In this document: piece by piece, positions 53,781 to 64,000 of the stretch
Position numbering within the stretch: position 1 is the stretch's first letter
How the letters are laid out: every line of letters starts with the position of its first letter
NCBI GenBank assembly: GCA_002104985.1
Contig: MCGO01000167.1
Span: forward strand, 1 to 64,000
Direction of reading: 5' to 3'
Length of the DNA: 64,000 nucleotides
DNA from: Rhizoclosmatium globosum
Taxonomy: Eukaryota > Chytridiomycota > Chytridiomycetes > Chytridiales > Chytriomycetaceae
Notes under the pieces: model-generated
Database searches by the model: none
Seen by the model: only the letters and a program-made list of their open reading frames with translations
What the model was told of the DNA's origin: nothing
Position numbers and translations under genes: made by a program

Positions 53781-56602
53781 ATGGCTGAAGAATCGGCTAA
53801 AAGGTTCCTGACTTTGTCGCTTCATTGTGCCCTAACCTCAAGTGCTGCAGGAAGATCACTTTCGTCTCAACAGAAGTCCATCCAAACGAGAGTGCAATCG
53901 TTGTTAACTACTATCTGCAGCTAATATCTGTGAGCGATAATGGGAAACAGACTCCCGGTGAAAGGAAGGCGATGCAGAAGAGGTATTTCGTCAAACTTGA
54001 ACCCAAGACTTAGATCTAACCCACGCAAACCAACCTTTTATCAGCATCAAAGTACGAGTATCCGAAGATTCTGATATAACAGCGATCGCACGTGAGATTA
54101 TTGAAAAGTACCCGAAACTGATTCCGGCCATAAAAATGAGGGATTTGGAATCGAGTTTGATCCAACTACAATCGCGAGGTGGATCTATTCCTGACGTGAG
54201 GGCAAAAAGCAGGAATGATGATGAAGTTGGTGCTATGGCTATGAACGCGTCGAATATGTTGGAATCATACACCAGAAATCGAATATCCTCTGGAAAGGTG
54301 GTGTATTTATCCTTCAATTTACGTTGAACATTTAAAACAGGAAGAAAACGCGTCTCTTGATATGATTGAGCAGTATATTGAAGGTCTTTATGAAGACATG
54401 CCCGATAAAATAGCTTCAACTCGAAATATTCTGTCCTTGGCCAAAAATCCTCAAAATTTAGATATTTTGATGGATAATGGTATGTGATGATGTTCGAAGG
54501 TGTTGACTGATGCCTATCGACTTTAGAATCGCTTATATCGGCAATATCTCGTGTACTTCGAGAAGACAACAAGAAATCAATGGAGCTTGTTACGAATATC
54601 ATATATATCTTCTTTTGTTTCTCCAACTTTCCGCAATACCATCCGTTCATTACAGCTAACAAGGTCGGCGATATGTGTCTCCGAATCACGGATCAAGAGC
54701 TGAACAGATTCAATTTGTGGTCTACAGACCTCCAGAAGCTAGAAACAAAGTGTATACAGTCTCCAAATAATGAAGCGTTGAATAGGGATCTGGAAAAAGA
54801 GCATCGAAAGTTTCAAGCTATGATTCGGAAACAGGATCAGCTCCTATTTGTTTGCTTCCACTTGCTTCTAAATCTTGCGGAGGACTTGAGTATTGAAGTC
54901 AAGATGGTGCGAAGGGATATAGTGAGATATTTAATGACTATCCTGGATCGCGAAACACCCGAATTACTAGTCTTGACAATGACTTTCCTCAAAAAACTAT
55001 CAATTTTTAAGGAGAATAAGGACGAGTTAGTTCAGGTGGGCTTTCTTCGCAATTTGATTCATTAATTGACGTATTCCCAACAGTCTGATTCAACGTTCAC
55101 AAAGCTAGAGAAGATTCTCTGCATAGAAAACGCACCTGTCCAGGGTTTAGCTCTGAAGCTCCTCCTCAACCTATCCCACGATAAAGCTTTCCGAACCACA
55201 ATGATACGAAATGGATGCCTCTCGAAAATCGTAGACCTCCTATCCTCCAAAACACACGTTATACTCACACTTCAGCTTCTATATCAACTCAGTATTGATG
55301 ATGCGAATCGCGATCTCATGACAGTTGATGGTGTCGTCCCTCTCGTCCTCAAAATGGTGCTGGAATACAAAGGGGAGAAAGTTAACACAGAGCTAATGGC
55401 TGTCGCTATCAACTTGGCGACAAGTCGGCGAAACGCGGAAGTGATGGTTGATGACAGCGGACTTAAGTTTTTGGTTCGGAGAGTCTTGAAAACGAAAGAC
55501 GTCTTGATTCTCAAGATGTTACGGAATATTTCTATGCATGAGGGGGATATCAAGTTCATGTTTTTGGTAACTACTGATTATTATTTTCTTAACTAGTCTC
55601 AACTTGCGTTCCAGGATTATATTGACGAACTCATGATCCTCCTCCTCAAAAACGTATCCAATCCTGACGTTTTCGTCGAAGTGATGGGAATTGTTGGCAA
55701 CCTCACGATTCCTGATTTTGACTTTGCGAAACTGGCACAAGCTTATGGACTTGTGGATTTGGTGCAAAAGAAACTTGCAAGCGCTGTCGCTGCTGCATCT
55801 GAGCAGCGATCGAAGCATGAAAAGAAGCGATCTAAGCGTGGAGATCGGGACAGAGATGAGGACGATGAAGAAGAAGGGCGTAATTGGGAAGGATTAATGG
55901 AGAATGATGACATCACCTTGGAAGCTATAATTCTTTTGGGAACGATGCTTCATGACGAAAATATTGCTCCAATGGTTGCCAAGACTGAAACTATTCAACT
56001 CCTGATGGACCTAATGATCAGTTAAGTTGCAATGGGTTTATATTTAGTTCAATAGCGAAACATACTGAAACTCTTTCAAATTTATAGTCAAAGAAGAAGA
56101 CGACGAAATAGTCCTCCAAATAATCTACTGCATCTACCACTTCCTCCTCTACGACTCTACGCGCCAGATCCTAATCTCGAAAACCCAAGTCGTCTCTTAC
56201 CTAATCGACCTCCTCTACGACCGAAACCACGCGATCCGAAAACTCTGCGACACATGCCTTGACATCATTTCTGAAATCAATGAAGACTGGATCAAAAAAA
56301 TCAAACACCAAAAGTTTCAGTGGCATAACAGTGAATACCTCTCAGTAATGGCGGAGCTACTTGTGGAGCAGGAAGCAGCGGCTGCGGCCGCCGCAGCGCA
56401 TCAGCGAGGTGCAAAAAACGGGGGAGGAAAGGGAGGGGTTCGTGGAGACGTGGGTGGAAGAAAAGTCGCACTTGGAGGGAATACTTATTATTCTGGATTG
56501 GACGAGACTGATTCTTCGGAGGAAGAGGAGTTTGTGCGTCAGATTGGGGGACGAGTGCGATTTTGGATGGGCCGTGATGTCCCCTTCCTATTAATTCTAT
56601 GA
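53781..56602 (+). CDS. Kinesin-associated protein 3 (KAP3), kinesin-2 accessory subunit
   Basis: Links kinesin-2 motors to cargo for anterograde intraflagellar transport. MAEESAKR joins (GTTCCT...TGCAG) to KITFVSTEVHPNESAIVVNY, matching the KAP N-terminal domain, then RKAMQKS-IKVRVSEDSDITAIA, REIIEKYPKLIP, and armadillo repeats (LLFVCFHLLLNLAEDLSIEV, LALKLLLNLSHDKAFRTTMI, LLYQLSIDDANRDLMTVDGV, AVAINLATSRRNAEVM). About nine exons join in frame at good splice sites. An acidic insert (DRDRDEDDEEEGRNWEG), an alanine-rich patch near 56370 and a glycine- and charge-rich tail follow; stop TGA 56600-56602. The whole protein reads without a slip. Confidence 0.88.
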
Positions 56603-56933
56603 CAGTTTTGCATTGTACAACATACTACTCGGAAGCAATAAATGATAACAAAGTGAAAAACGTAAATAAGTACTGCTTTTTATCTTTATTGCGCTTTTTA
56701 AAGAGCCCCAAAACCAAATACCCCTTCACCTACTCCTTCCCCGCTAACACCATCCACAACAGGGTCTACCAATGCTCCGATCGAAATACAACTACTACTC
56801 CTCGAGATAATTTTTATATCTCCGTTCGCCCTCAATCCACCGCTGGATAACGTGCTGATTGCGGGAGATCCAGTCATCGCTGTCGATGGACCAAGCCACG
56901 ATGCCGGTGAAGGCGAACGTACCAAAGTAGAGC

Positions 56934-58070
56934 TTAGTGTTCCGGAACGAAGATTTGATGAAGAATTTTGGTGGGGTCCTGGAATTGGAAGTAGATGCTG
57001 TTGTTCGATGGTGTTATATGTATGGTACACTGCAGCTGATGGCATGTCTGTGAGGAATGGCGGGGTGGACCATATTGATAGACTACGACTGTGTGATGCG
57101 GGTAAGGGGATGAGTGAGGGTGATGGCTTGGGTAAACGTAGTGTGGTTGTGGGGATGCTGGACGAGGAGAAAAGAATGTTTGGTGTTGAGGATTCGAGGA
57201 GCTGGAATGGTGGTAGCTATAGTGTGGTTGCTGGTAATATTGTTGCTGCATATGCGTTGTTTGATTTGTAAATTGTTGAGGGTCCTGGAAAGATTCACGG
57301 TATGATAGAGGTAGACCATGTCCTGGTGGCGTCGGTGGCTGTTCGCATATCATAGGTGGAAGTTGTGTATTGTTCGAGTATTGCTGTTCGTGTTGAAGTG
57401 ATGGAGCATATTCATGGTTGTTGAAATTGTTGAAAGAGGTCTGGTCAGGGAACATTGGATTGTTTTCGCGCTGGTGAACAGGCATTTGTTGTGTTCCGGA
57501 TTGGTTCACGTAATGTTGGTCCTCAGTTTCATAGAATGGCTCCTCATCTTCTTCATCTTCAAAATCATCCCCTTCAATATGTGCCTCACGGTCGTTCGGA
57601 TGTATTTCCGCACAAATACCCAGCCTAGCTTTCAATCTTTTGTTCAATTCATCTTTGATCTTCTTCTTTTCGGCCCACTGTGATTCGGCGGCAGACTTGA
57701 ATCCACCAGTCTTTTGGGTCATACCCAAAGACAACATTTTCTGCTCTTTATACTTCATTTGTTGTAATTGTCTTGCTTGATGCATGTTTTTGCGAGTTGA
57801 GAACGAGCTTCTGTATTTCGTTTTCTTGGTTGGAGACGATATGCTGCTGCCGGAGCCGGAGCTTCCCATCAATGTTTCATTCGATAATGCAACAGAATTT
57901 TTGTTTGGGGAGACTGGCGAACGAAGATGTGACTGTGTTGGCTTGTTTTGTTCGGGGGATGGAATACTCAGGTGAGCTGGTCGAGGACTTGGCACTGAAC
58001 GCCATGATGCGTCATCCTTAAATCCTCGTTTTGCGTATGGTGCAGAATATTGTGACATTCGAGTTTTCAA
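56934..58070 (-). CDS. Q/P/H-rich low-complexity protein, unrecognised
   Basis: A single frame of 378 residues from MKTRMSQYSAPYAKRGFKD. The N-terminal half is S/P-rich (LSIPSPEQNKPTQSHLRSPV) with a basic helical segment (ARQLQQMKYKEQKMLSLGM and KKKIKDELNKRLKARLG). The C-terminal half is Q, P, H and Y-rich (YYQQPHYSYHHSSSSNPQHQ) and likely disordered. No catalytic domain. The true end may be in another exon. The basic helix could bind nucleic acid or microtubules; there is no proof. Confidence 0.45.
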   Translation of the reverse strand: MKTRMSQYSAPYAKRGFKDDASWRSVPSPRPAHLSIPSPEQNKPTQSHLRSPVSPNKNSVALSNETLMGSSGSGSSISSPTKKTKYRSSFSTRKNMHQARQLQQMKYKEQKMLSLGMTQKTGGFKSAAESQWAEKKKIKDELNKRLKARLGICAEIHPNDREAHIEGDDFEDEEDEEPFYETEDQHYVNQSGTQQMPVHQRENNPMFPDQTSFNNFNNHEYAPSLQHEQQYSNNTQLPPMICEQPPTPPGHGLPLSYRESFQDPQQFTNQTTHMQQQYYQQPHYSYHHSSSSNPQHQTFFSPRPASPQPHYVYPSHHPHSSPYPHHTVVVYQYGPPRHSSQTCHQLQCTIHITPSNNSIYFQFQDPTKILHQIFVPEH

Positions 58071-58244
58071 GTAAGATTAGTTTGGAAGCGACAGAAATGG
58101 AAGCAAGCTTCTGGAAATAGCGAAGAACTGGTTCTAAAAATGGCAGCTTTGACTTCTCCGTTCCAAATATAGAATTCTTACTCTTCTTTTGTCTCTTATG
58201 ATTGTAGACATTAATTTTCTCGAAAAGCAAGAGTACAGTAAAGG

Positions 58245-59455
58245 ATGGCGACCAAAGACTTCCGCCTTGCCTACTACTCAACACTCGGAGTGCAGACAGT
58301 CGATGCCAAGTCCGCGCTCAACACAATCTTCAGCACATCACCAATTTCTTCATCGCAACTCCGGGCGCTCTGTGTGTCGGTGCGAATCCCGCGAATGTTC
58401 CGGCGACACGTTTGGCGGTCCGTTCTTGGGCTTGCTCCGGCGCGGCAGTCCGACTGGGCCTTTGAAGTGGAGCATAAAAGGGACGAGGCTGCGGCGCTGC
58501 GACGGGCCGCGCGTGTGTTGCTGCGCCCTTTGTTCACTGGCGAAGCTGAAGACGCTCTGACGCCAGACGAAATGTGCAGAATGTTGATCGTGCAAGATGC
58601 GAAGGGCGTGCTCAGAACAAAGAATGTGCGTGTGTGTTTGTTCAGAGTAATCGATCAGAACTTAGAAGAGTAATCTCACGTAGTACACTCGAACTCCCCA
58701 CCTCTATGCCATTGCTGACTGTATTCTGGAAGTTTGCGATGGTTACGACGATGATGCATACTTTATCTTTCGTGCCTTTGTCAAGCAATTGAATGTTTCA
58801 ATGTCCGCGGACTCGGTCAATGTATGTGTATTTTCAGCAGTTGGACACCTCATTGAAATTTCGAACTCAGAAACGGCACTACGAGCAATGTGCAGCACTG
58901 GAATCATTGCTCAAAATACACAGCCCTTCCCTCTTGGATAGATTATTATCGATCAATGTATCATTGGACTCTCTGGCACCAATGTGCGTGATGTATTCTT
59001 GACCGTAATCATTTTCTGACAGTTTCATCCATTCCCTTGTAAAATTAGATGGTATTCCAGTTTCTTTTCCCTCGTTCTTCCTGCTCACTGCCTCGAAGGA
59101 ATTTGGGATGCTGTCATAGCTGGTTCATGGGACTTACTTGATTACTTGGGTCTATCGTTACTATTGGCCAGCAAACGAAAGATTGAAGGCATGAAAAATG
59201 CGCAAGAGTTTGCTACATACTGCCTTCAAGTGAGTGTGTGTTAAACATAATGAGGGATGTCAGGAATTTTGCGACGCGTTACCAGAAGAGCGTAAACGCA
59301 ATTTGTCCACATGATTTCGAAAGAGAAGTTCACTAATTATTCATTAGATTGAAGATTTTGTAAACGTTGACGCTGTCGCCGTTACCGCCATTGACTTGTG
59401 GGAAAAGAAAAGGATAGAAGAGGTGCGGCTTACGGGAAAGATATCCGTAACTTGA
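58245..59455 (+). CDS. TBC1D7-like Rab-GAP-fold protein
   Basis: TBC1D7 is the third subunit of the TSC complex, which restrains Rheb-TORC1. MATKDFRLAYYSTLGVQTVD, RIPRMFRRHVWRSVLGLAP, then (intron) YAIADCILEVCDGYDDDAYF and IFRAFVKQLN, then QLDTSLKFRTQKRHYEQC; after another intron WYSSFFSLVLPAHCLEGIWD, IAGSWDLLDYLGLSLLLASK; last exon VAVTAIDLWEKKRIEE. Spacing and residues follow TBC1D7 over nearly its full length, including IDLW near the C-terminus. At 58822-58837 a 16-nt GT...AG segment must be removed to keep the frame. The catalytic Arg and Gln fingers of active TBC proteins are not obvious, as in TBC1D7. Confidence 0.7.
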
Positions 59456-59653
59456 TCTTGGATCCCTTCAATAAAGGCGGATAAATCAAAGTTCTGACTT
59501 TGGCAAGGATCGTTTTGCTTGCTTTAGCCTTTTGCACCCTTCACTTTCTGTGCTTCATGCTTAAGATCCAATTTCTACTAATATAATTGCATAGCTTAGT
59601 TGATACCATCGTTTTATAATATTAAAAAAGTCCTTTTGACGCCGAACATTGCA

Positions 59654-61884
59654 ATGCCTCGTGCAAGGAAGCGCCTTACCACATCGTCTTCATCAGAAGG
59701 TCTACCTGCTACTGAATCTCTTAGTTTCTGTGGGCTTCCGACGGAGCTGGTTGAAGAAGTGTTTGGATATCTCAAACCAGTTGATGTCCTGAATTTGGGC
59801 TGTGTCAACAGACGCCTTGCATCCTTGACTAGAGCTGATTCCCGGTGAGATGCTCTCTTTGAATTCGACTGGTTCTGTGTTTCTGACCCGAGCCGAAGCA
59901 TCTGGACCATCCATTTCCAACTGGCTGCACTGCCGGCTCTCCCTGAATCAGCTGCAGGAATCATCACACATAAACAAGTCCTTATCCTGCTTTCCAGAGT
60001 AAGAACCGTTTTGAACCTTGCCATCTAATGCTTTGCTTGACAGGTGGGTTGTGTCAACTGCCCAGCGAAGACCAAACTTGTCAACTGGAGAATCCTCAAA
60101 CGGGTTTGCTCAAAATGTAAGCGATTGGTTAACTTGCCGGATCCTGTTGCCGACGAGGAGTTTCCCCTTTGGGTGCAAAGAATGGTGAAGTTTGAAAACT
60201 CTTCTGAGTATGAGCGTCGCTTGCAGCTTTGCGCGATTCAAAGGCAGAGAAGAATAGATATTATAAGCAGGTATAGTTTGACTGCCTGGTTTACTTGTTT
60301 CTAATTCAAAGCTCTCATTGTAGATTTGCAGCCATGAACCCTCCAATTTCGATAGATATTCTGCAACAATGCGAAGACTTCGAAAAGACGTGGAAACCCG
60401 CTGTTCCACTGACCAACCATATTTTTGCGAATATCACTCACTCGCTGGGACCTCAAATCAAGGCTGTCCGCATTAAGCAATGCAAGAGGGAGTGGTACCT
60501 CCGTCTCCACGTAGCTGCTATGGAGGGAATCCCAGAGATTTGGAGCAACTATATGAACATGGAAAGGTTTTCCAATGATGACTCACTTCATAGCGCAACT
60601 TCGCGCGGTGAACGCGCTTTTATCAGAAGATTCTTCACCACAATTACCGAACAGTTGAACAACTATCATTGGAACCAGGCTTTTCCCGACTTTGACACAA
60701 CTCCGTATTTGGAAGAAGCTAGGCGTGTGCTCCATCGGCCATACGAGAAATTTGAAGCATCTCGGGTGGAGCTTGTATCGCGACTGCCGCACTTGGATGC
60801 CATCATTAACGAATTTCTTGAGTCGAGAAAGTATAGAGCTTCTCTTCAATATCTCTACCGCCACAGAGAATACGAAGAAGGCAATTTGGAAAATTATGTC
60901 AAATCGAAAGTTCTTGAGTCAAGATTCGATGCTGTCTTTCCGCGATTCCGTATCAACATTGAAGATTATCCTACTATTCAGATAAATCGTCTTGGTGGAA
61001 TGGAGTGGTACAATCGGAACGTAGATGCCTTTGACTACACGAAAGACGCATGGGATGAGGAGGTGATAAAAGCTTCTTGGAGAGAATGGGACAATACTAT
61101 TAACTCTCGAGTTGCGTCTGTTTATCGCCATATCATCGAAAAATGCAATCCGGACCTTCTTTTGAATGAGCCTGACAAATTCAATGGCGAGTTAGAGGAC
61201 CTTATTTTCCATCTTCAACAGTCACCGGAATGGCCACTACTGTCTGATTTGAATCCAACAGCTATTTGCGTTGTAAAGCAGATGCTGGTGGCTATTCGAC
61301 GCGTTTCAGATATGCACACTGGTCAGGATCCCGACCCTGACTTTCATGATACTTGGCGTAGCCGAAGAAATATACAAGCTCTCTTGACAGCTTTGCCTGC
61401 CAATTATAATGAAGGGAAATTATGGGACGCCTGTTCCCGCTACTTCAATCAAGAGTATATATCGCATTACTACTACTATTACGGAACAATTCAAGAAAAG
61501 TTCTATGAGTCGATAGGATTGGATTTCACTACTGGATTCACACACGATCCTGAAGACCTTATTGATTGGGTGAACACAGTGAATGAACGACTCTCACAGA
61601 TTGCAAGTATTTTTGGACAAACCCGAGACGATTATAATGCTGGATCATTTGAATCTCAATTGTTATGTGAGATGGAGGGGTTCTATTCCATTCAATCGGA
61701 CTGGGCGAATCCTAGATCGTTGTTGAATGATGTTGTACCCTCGAACGACGAGTTTGATGCAACTGAATGTGTTGAAAAGCATATGGATTACTTGACCGTA
61801 ATTGCTGATAAGTTTATCGAGGAAGTGGTTGATGAGGTTCCACCAGTTAACATTCACATCAGCTTTGGATGTGTTTTGATGTGA
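59654..61884 (+). CDS. F-box protein with CxxC pairs and C-terminal CaaX box, copy 2
   Basis: MPRARKRLTTSSSSEGLPA, then the F-box GLPTELVEEVFGYLKPVDVL and NLGCVNRRLASLT. The frame meets one TGA (59846-59848) right after ADSR, and coding continues in the same frame through SIWTIHFQLAALPALPES. Introns near 59999 and 60270 lie at the same codons as in copy 1, leading to GCVNCPAKTKLVNWRILKR, CSKC, and a 529-residue region beginning MNPPISIDILQQCEDFEKTW. The C-terminus reads without interruption to SFGCVLM and TGA. C-V-L-M is a CaaX prenylation signal. Copy 1 shares it. The early TGA may be a nonsense mutation or an error. Substrate unknown; membrane anchoring of an F-box protein is inferred. Confidence 0.65.
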
Positions 61885-63120
61885 TCTTGCAAACAGTAAA
61901 AATTAGGATTCCTGCACAGATCTTTATTCCTTTTATCAAAAAGAATCAAACAGTCGGTGCCCAAACTATATTGGCAACACGTCGTTGACAACAGAAGAAA
62001 AATGGATGTGCAGAGTTCAAACTTATATGGGCACTTCCACAAAGAACCAGATACATAAACTAATACAAGATTGATAATGAATAGTAAGATGCATGAGGTA
62101 TACAGTTGGGAGTATAAAAACAAGGCCGGCAGAAACCAAAACCCTTTGAACAAGAAGAAAAACGCGACTAGTGAGGAGGCCGACCTTTTTTGAGACCCCC
62201 AGAAAGATCTTACTTCGGGTTGAAACCATCAGCCCCGAGAAGATTCCTTGCCGTGGAGAGATGGGTTTTGACCACGAATGATCACCACCCATCACAGGAG
62301 ACTTAGCAGAAGTTGCTGTGTCTGCACGACCGTCGCACAGTAACTCCTCACTGATAATAAGAAAGCCATCAAAATATTGTATAAGACGGATGTGTGTGTT
62401 TTAGATCAACCACAAAGCAACACGGCAACTTGATTCATTTGTAATTTGGATGATCGAGACTTCGATCGTTATCTGTAAAGATGTGAACGTATAATGACTG
62501 AGAGTGAAAGAGGATTATAACGCACCAAAGCTCGACGTTTCAGAATCGCGTCTTTTCTGCTCCACCTTTTCATTTTTTCCACACCATTCTCAAGAGCCCT
62601 CTACCAAAAACATCCAACAAAGACTTTGATGGCTTCGCAACTTGTGGAACTCGAAGACGTGGATATGTCCCCGCGCGGAAGTGGATATGCACTGGTAATT
62701 GAATAGCTGCAGCTTAAGCCACACGTCAGCCACAATCCGCAGTCGTCTTCACAATGCCATGGAGCTGTCACCAATACCGAGGAAGTAATCTTGCATCGGA
62801 GCTTACCTGGAGTTACTCGAAGTCTACTCAGCAACATCTCACGTTATTACATCTAGCACTCCCAAAACTACATATAAATAATATCATTACCACCATCTAC
62901 CATCCATTCATCTACCCATATTCACGCAGCGTCTATAACCCTACACACCCTTACACTCTCACTTTCAACACCCCAAAAAGGACCCTCGCACAAGCATCCA
63001 CCCTAACGACGAGGAAAACATCCTGTAACGTGTGCAGGCGCACGTTCTGGGGTTTGGTTCGGACTTGGACTCGACACGTTTTCTTTATCTATTTTTGGAA
63101 TTTTAGTTGGGGACTTTAGA
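61885..63120. other. No convincing gene
   Basis: Contains short open frames only. A minus-strand exon candidate at about 62170-62330 (VMGGDHSWSKPISPRQGIFS) has an acceptor at its 5' side, and a plus-strand start MASQLVELEDVDMSPRGSGY at 62629 is followed by a stop in frame. Neither can be extended or assigned. Confidence 0.4.
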
Positions 63121-63149
63121 TTAGAACAGTGTCTATTATTGGAATAAAA

Positions 63150-64000
63150 AGTTGTTGCGAATTGAAAGGCGAGCGAGTCGATCAAGGTCGCCCAGAGCGA
63201 GACGGACCTCGAGCGAGCGACGGCGTCGACGTGTAACAGACGGGCGTGGCCGCTCTTAGGGAGACGCCACCATAGGCCGGTTTCACGGTAGACGCGCCGG
63301 AGCGAGTACTCTGGATCAGCGAGACACAAGTCACCTCGACCGAAGGGAAAGGCCGAGTTAGGGAGTCCGATGCCGGATTAGCGAACTACAGGTTAGCGAA
63401 CCAAAGGAGGTAGCAGGGGACGAATCGAAGAGAGGAGTGGGCTACCTCTGGACTGAACGAGTAGGCTGGATGTGTGGGGTACGTGTGCATGGCGGGGGCT
63501 GGGGCTAGCGTGTGTGGAGCACCCCAGGTTCCTCCGGCCACGGAGCACGTGCCTTGCCATGGGTTGTAGGCTTGAACGCTGACCCATGGATCTGTTGCAC
63601 AGAGGAAGCGGTGGAAAGCCAGCGGCGACTGGAACTATCAGCGTAGACTCCACACTATGGACATAAGGGCTATAGTGGCGCACCGAGGCGTTCAGGAATG
63701 TTAGCGAAGTCGGGTCTCTCGGGGGTAACGGATCTTGCCTCGGGAGTAACAAGCGGATGAGCGAAGTGGATGATGTAACGGTAACGGACTACTGGAACAT
63801 TAGAAGGGAGTGGTAGAGCGTAGCGATGTATTATTTCTTTTATTGTTCTTTATTTACTTCAGCCTGGGATTAGTGTCTTAGCGAGCGAAGACCTTGGGTC
63901 TTTCAGACAGTACCTGGAATCATTGGAGCCACGGAGGAGGGACCAGGGTACTGATTCGTACCGTGCTTTTTGGCAAGTAAGCGTAGACCTATGAGCGAGT
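63150..64000. repeat. GC-rich, repeat-like DNA at the window edge, possibly part of a transposon
   Basis: Composition changes sharply from AT-rich gene DNA to GC-rich sequence full of GAGCGAG and GCGAA words (63165-63240, 63365-63410, 63700-63870). Both strands contain short frames without a family match. It resembles the non-coding part of a transposable element, cut off by the window end. No terminal repeat is visible, so the class is unknown. Confidence 0.35.

Noticed and set aside
10725..59848. Possible non-standard code with TGA as a sense codon
   Set aside because: TGA ends the second DUF2408 copy where the first has TAA, and ends KAP3, DRC5, HP1 and both CaaX genes. The few internal TGAs are isolated.
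62629..62852. Plus-strand frame MASQLVELEDVD... with an 18-nt GT...AG segment containing a stop
   Set aside because: Short, no similarity, and the supposed intron is too small; without other support it is not a gene.
63003..63752. Minus-strand open frames of about 110-120 codons near the right edge
   Set aside because: Composition is that of GC-rich repeat DNA, there is no family signature, and they overlap repeat words; probably chance frames.

Overview
This window is nuclear DNA of a eukaryote with compact genes, short GT-AG introns (about 40-70 nt) and gaps of a few hundred bases. Gene content points to a flagellated (zoosporic) fungus, most likely a chytrid. Fungal signs are a tandem DUF2408 pair, a candidate ETT1/Nro1, a fungal-type 2OG-oxygenase-like protein, a KDZ transposase fragment and a Crypton-type recombinase. 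Flagellar and centriolar signs are KAP3 (kinesin-2 cargo adaptor), DRC5/TCTE1 (nexin-dynein regulatory complex) and a POC5 candidate, which most higher fungi have lost. The species cannot be named from sequence alone.

Layout. 0-9.8 kb: frameshifted 3' part of a homospermidine synthase-like gene, an MFS_2 transporter, the DUF2408 pair, a mitochondrial ATPase inhibitor with two IF1 cores, a small membrane protein and a GNAT acetyltransferase. 10-16 kb: two unrecognised genes, a truncated KDZ transposase, another GNAT, and two tandem micro-proteins. 16-24 kb, the accessory region: a Diels-Alderase-like lipocalin gene, tRNA-Leu(CAA), a decayed tRNA-Ala-like sequence heading a repeat, a Crypton-like tyrosine recombinase gene, and a GC-rich repeat array that carries the first repeat in inverted orientation. 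24-40 kb: a large 2OG-oxygenase-like protein with helical repeats, POC5, a rhodopsin-class-like 7TM receptor, two adjacent HP1-type genes, an LRR-TM-SAM receptor, an F-box protein ending in a CaaX box, and ETT1. 40-53 kb: an LRR fragment, a Tim17-family-like protein, a coiled-coil membrane protein, the second member of the first GNAT family, an LRR protein, a secreted purple acid phosphatase, a secreted Cys-rich repeat protein and DRC5. 53-62 kb: U6 snRNA, KAP3, a Q/P-rich protein, TBC1D7 and the second CaaX F-box gene. 62-64 kb has no convincing gene and ends in GC-rich repeat-like DNA.

Two themes recur. Several families occur as local pairs (DUF2408, GNAT, micro-protein, HP1, F-box-CaaX), showing recent local duplication. 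Many genes with clear homology are also broken by single-base frameshifts or lone in-frame stops, some next to short homopolymers. Paralog and family comparison shows the reading frame resuming at once. Part of this is probably consensus indel error; true decay is possible for the homospermidine synthase, the transposons and the 3' half of the 2OG-like gene. Boundaries and introns were inferred by eye from splice motifs and frame continuity.
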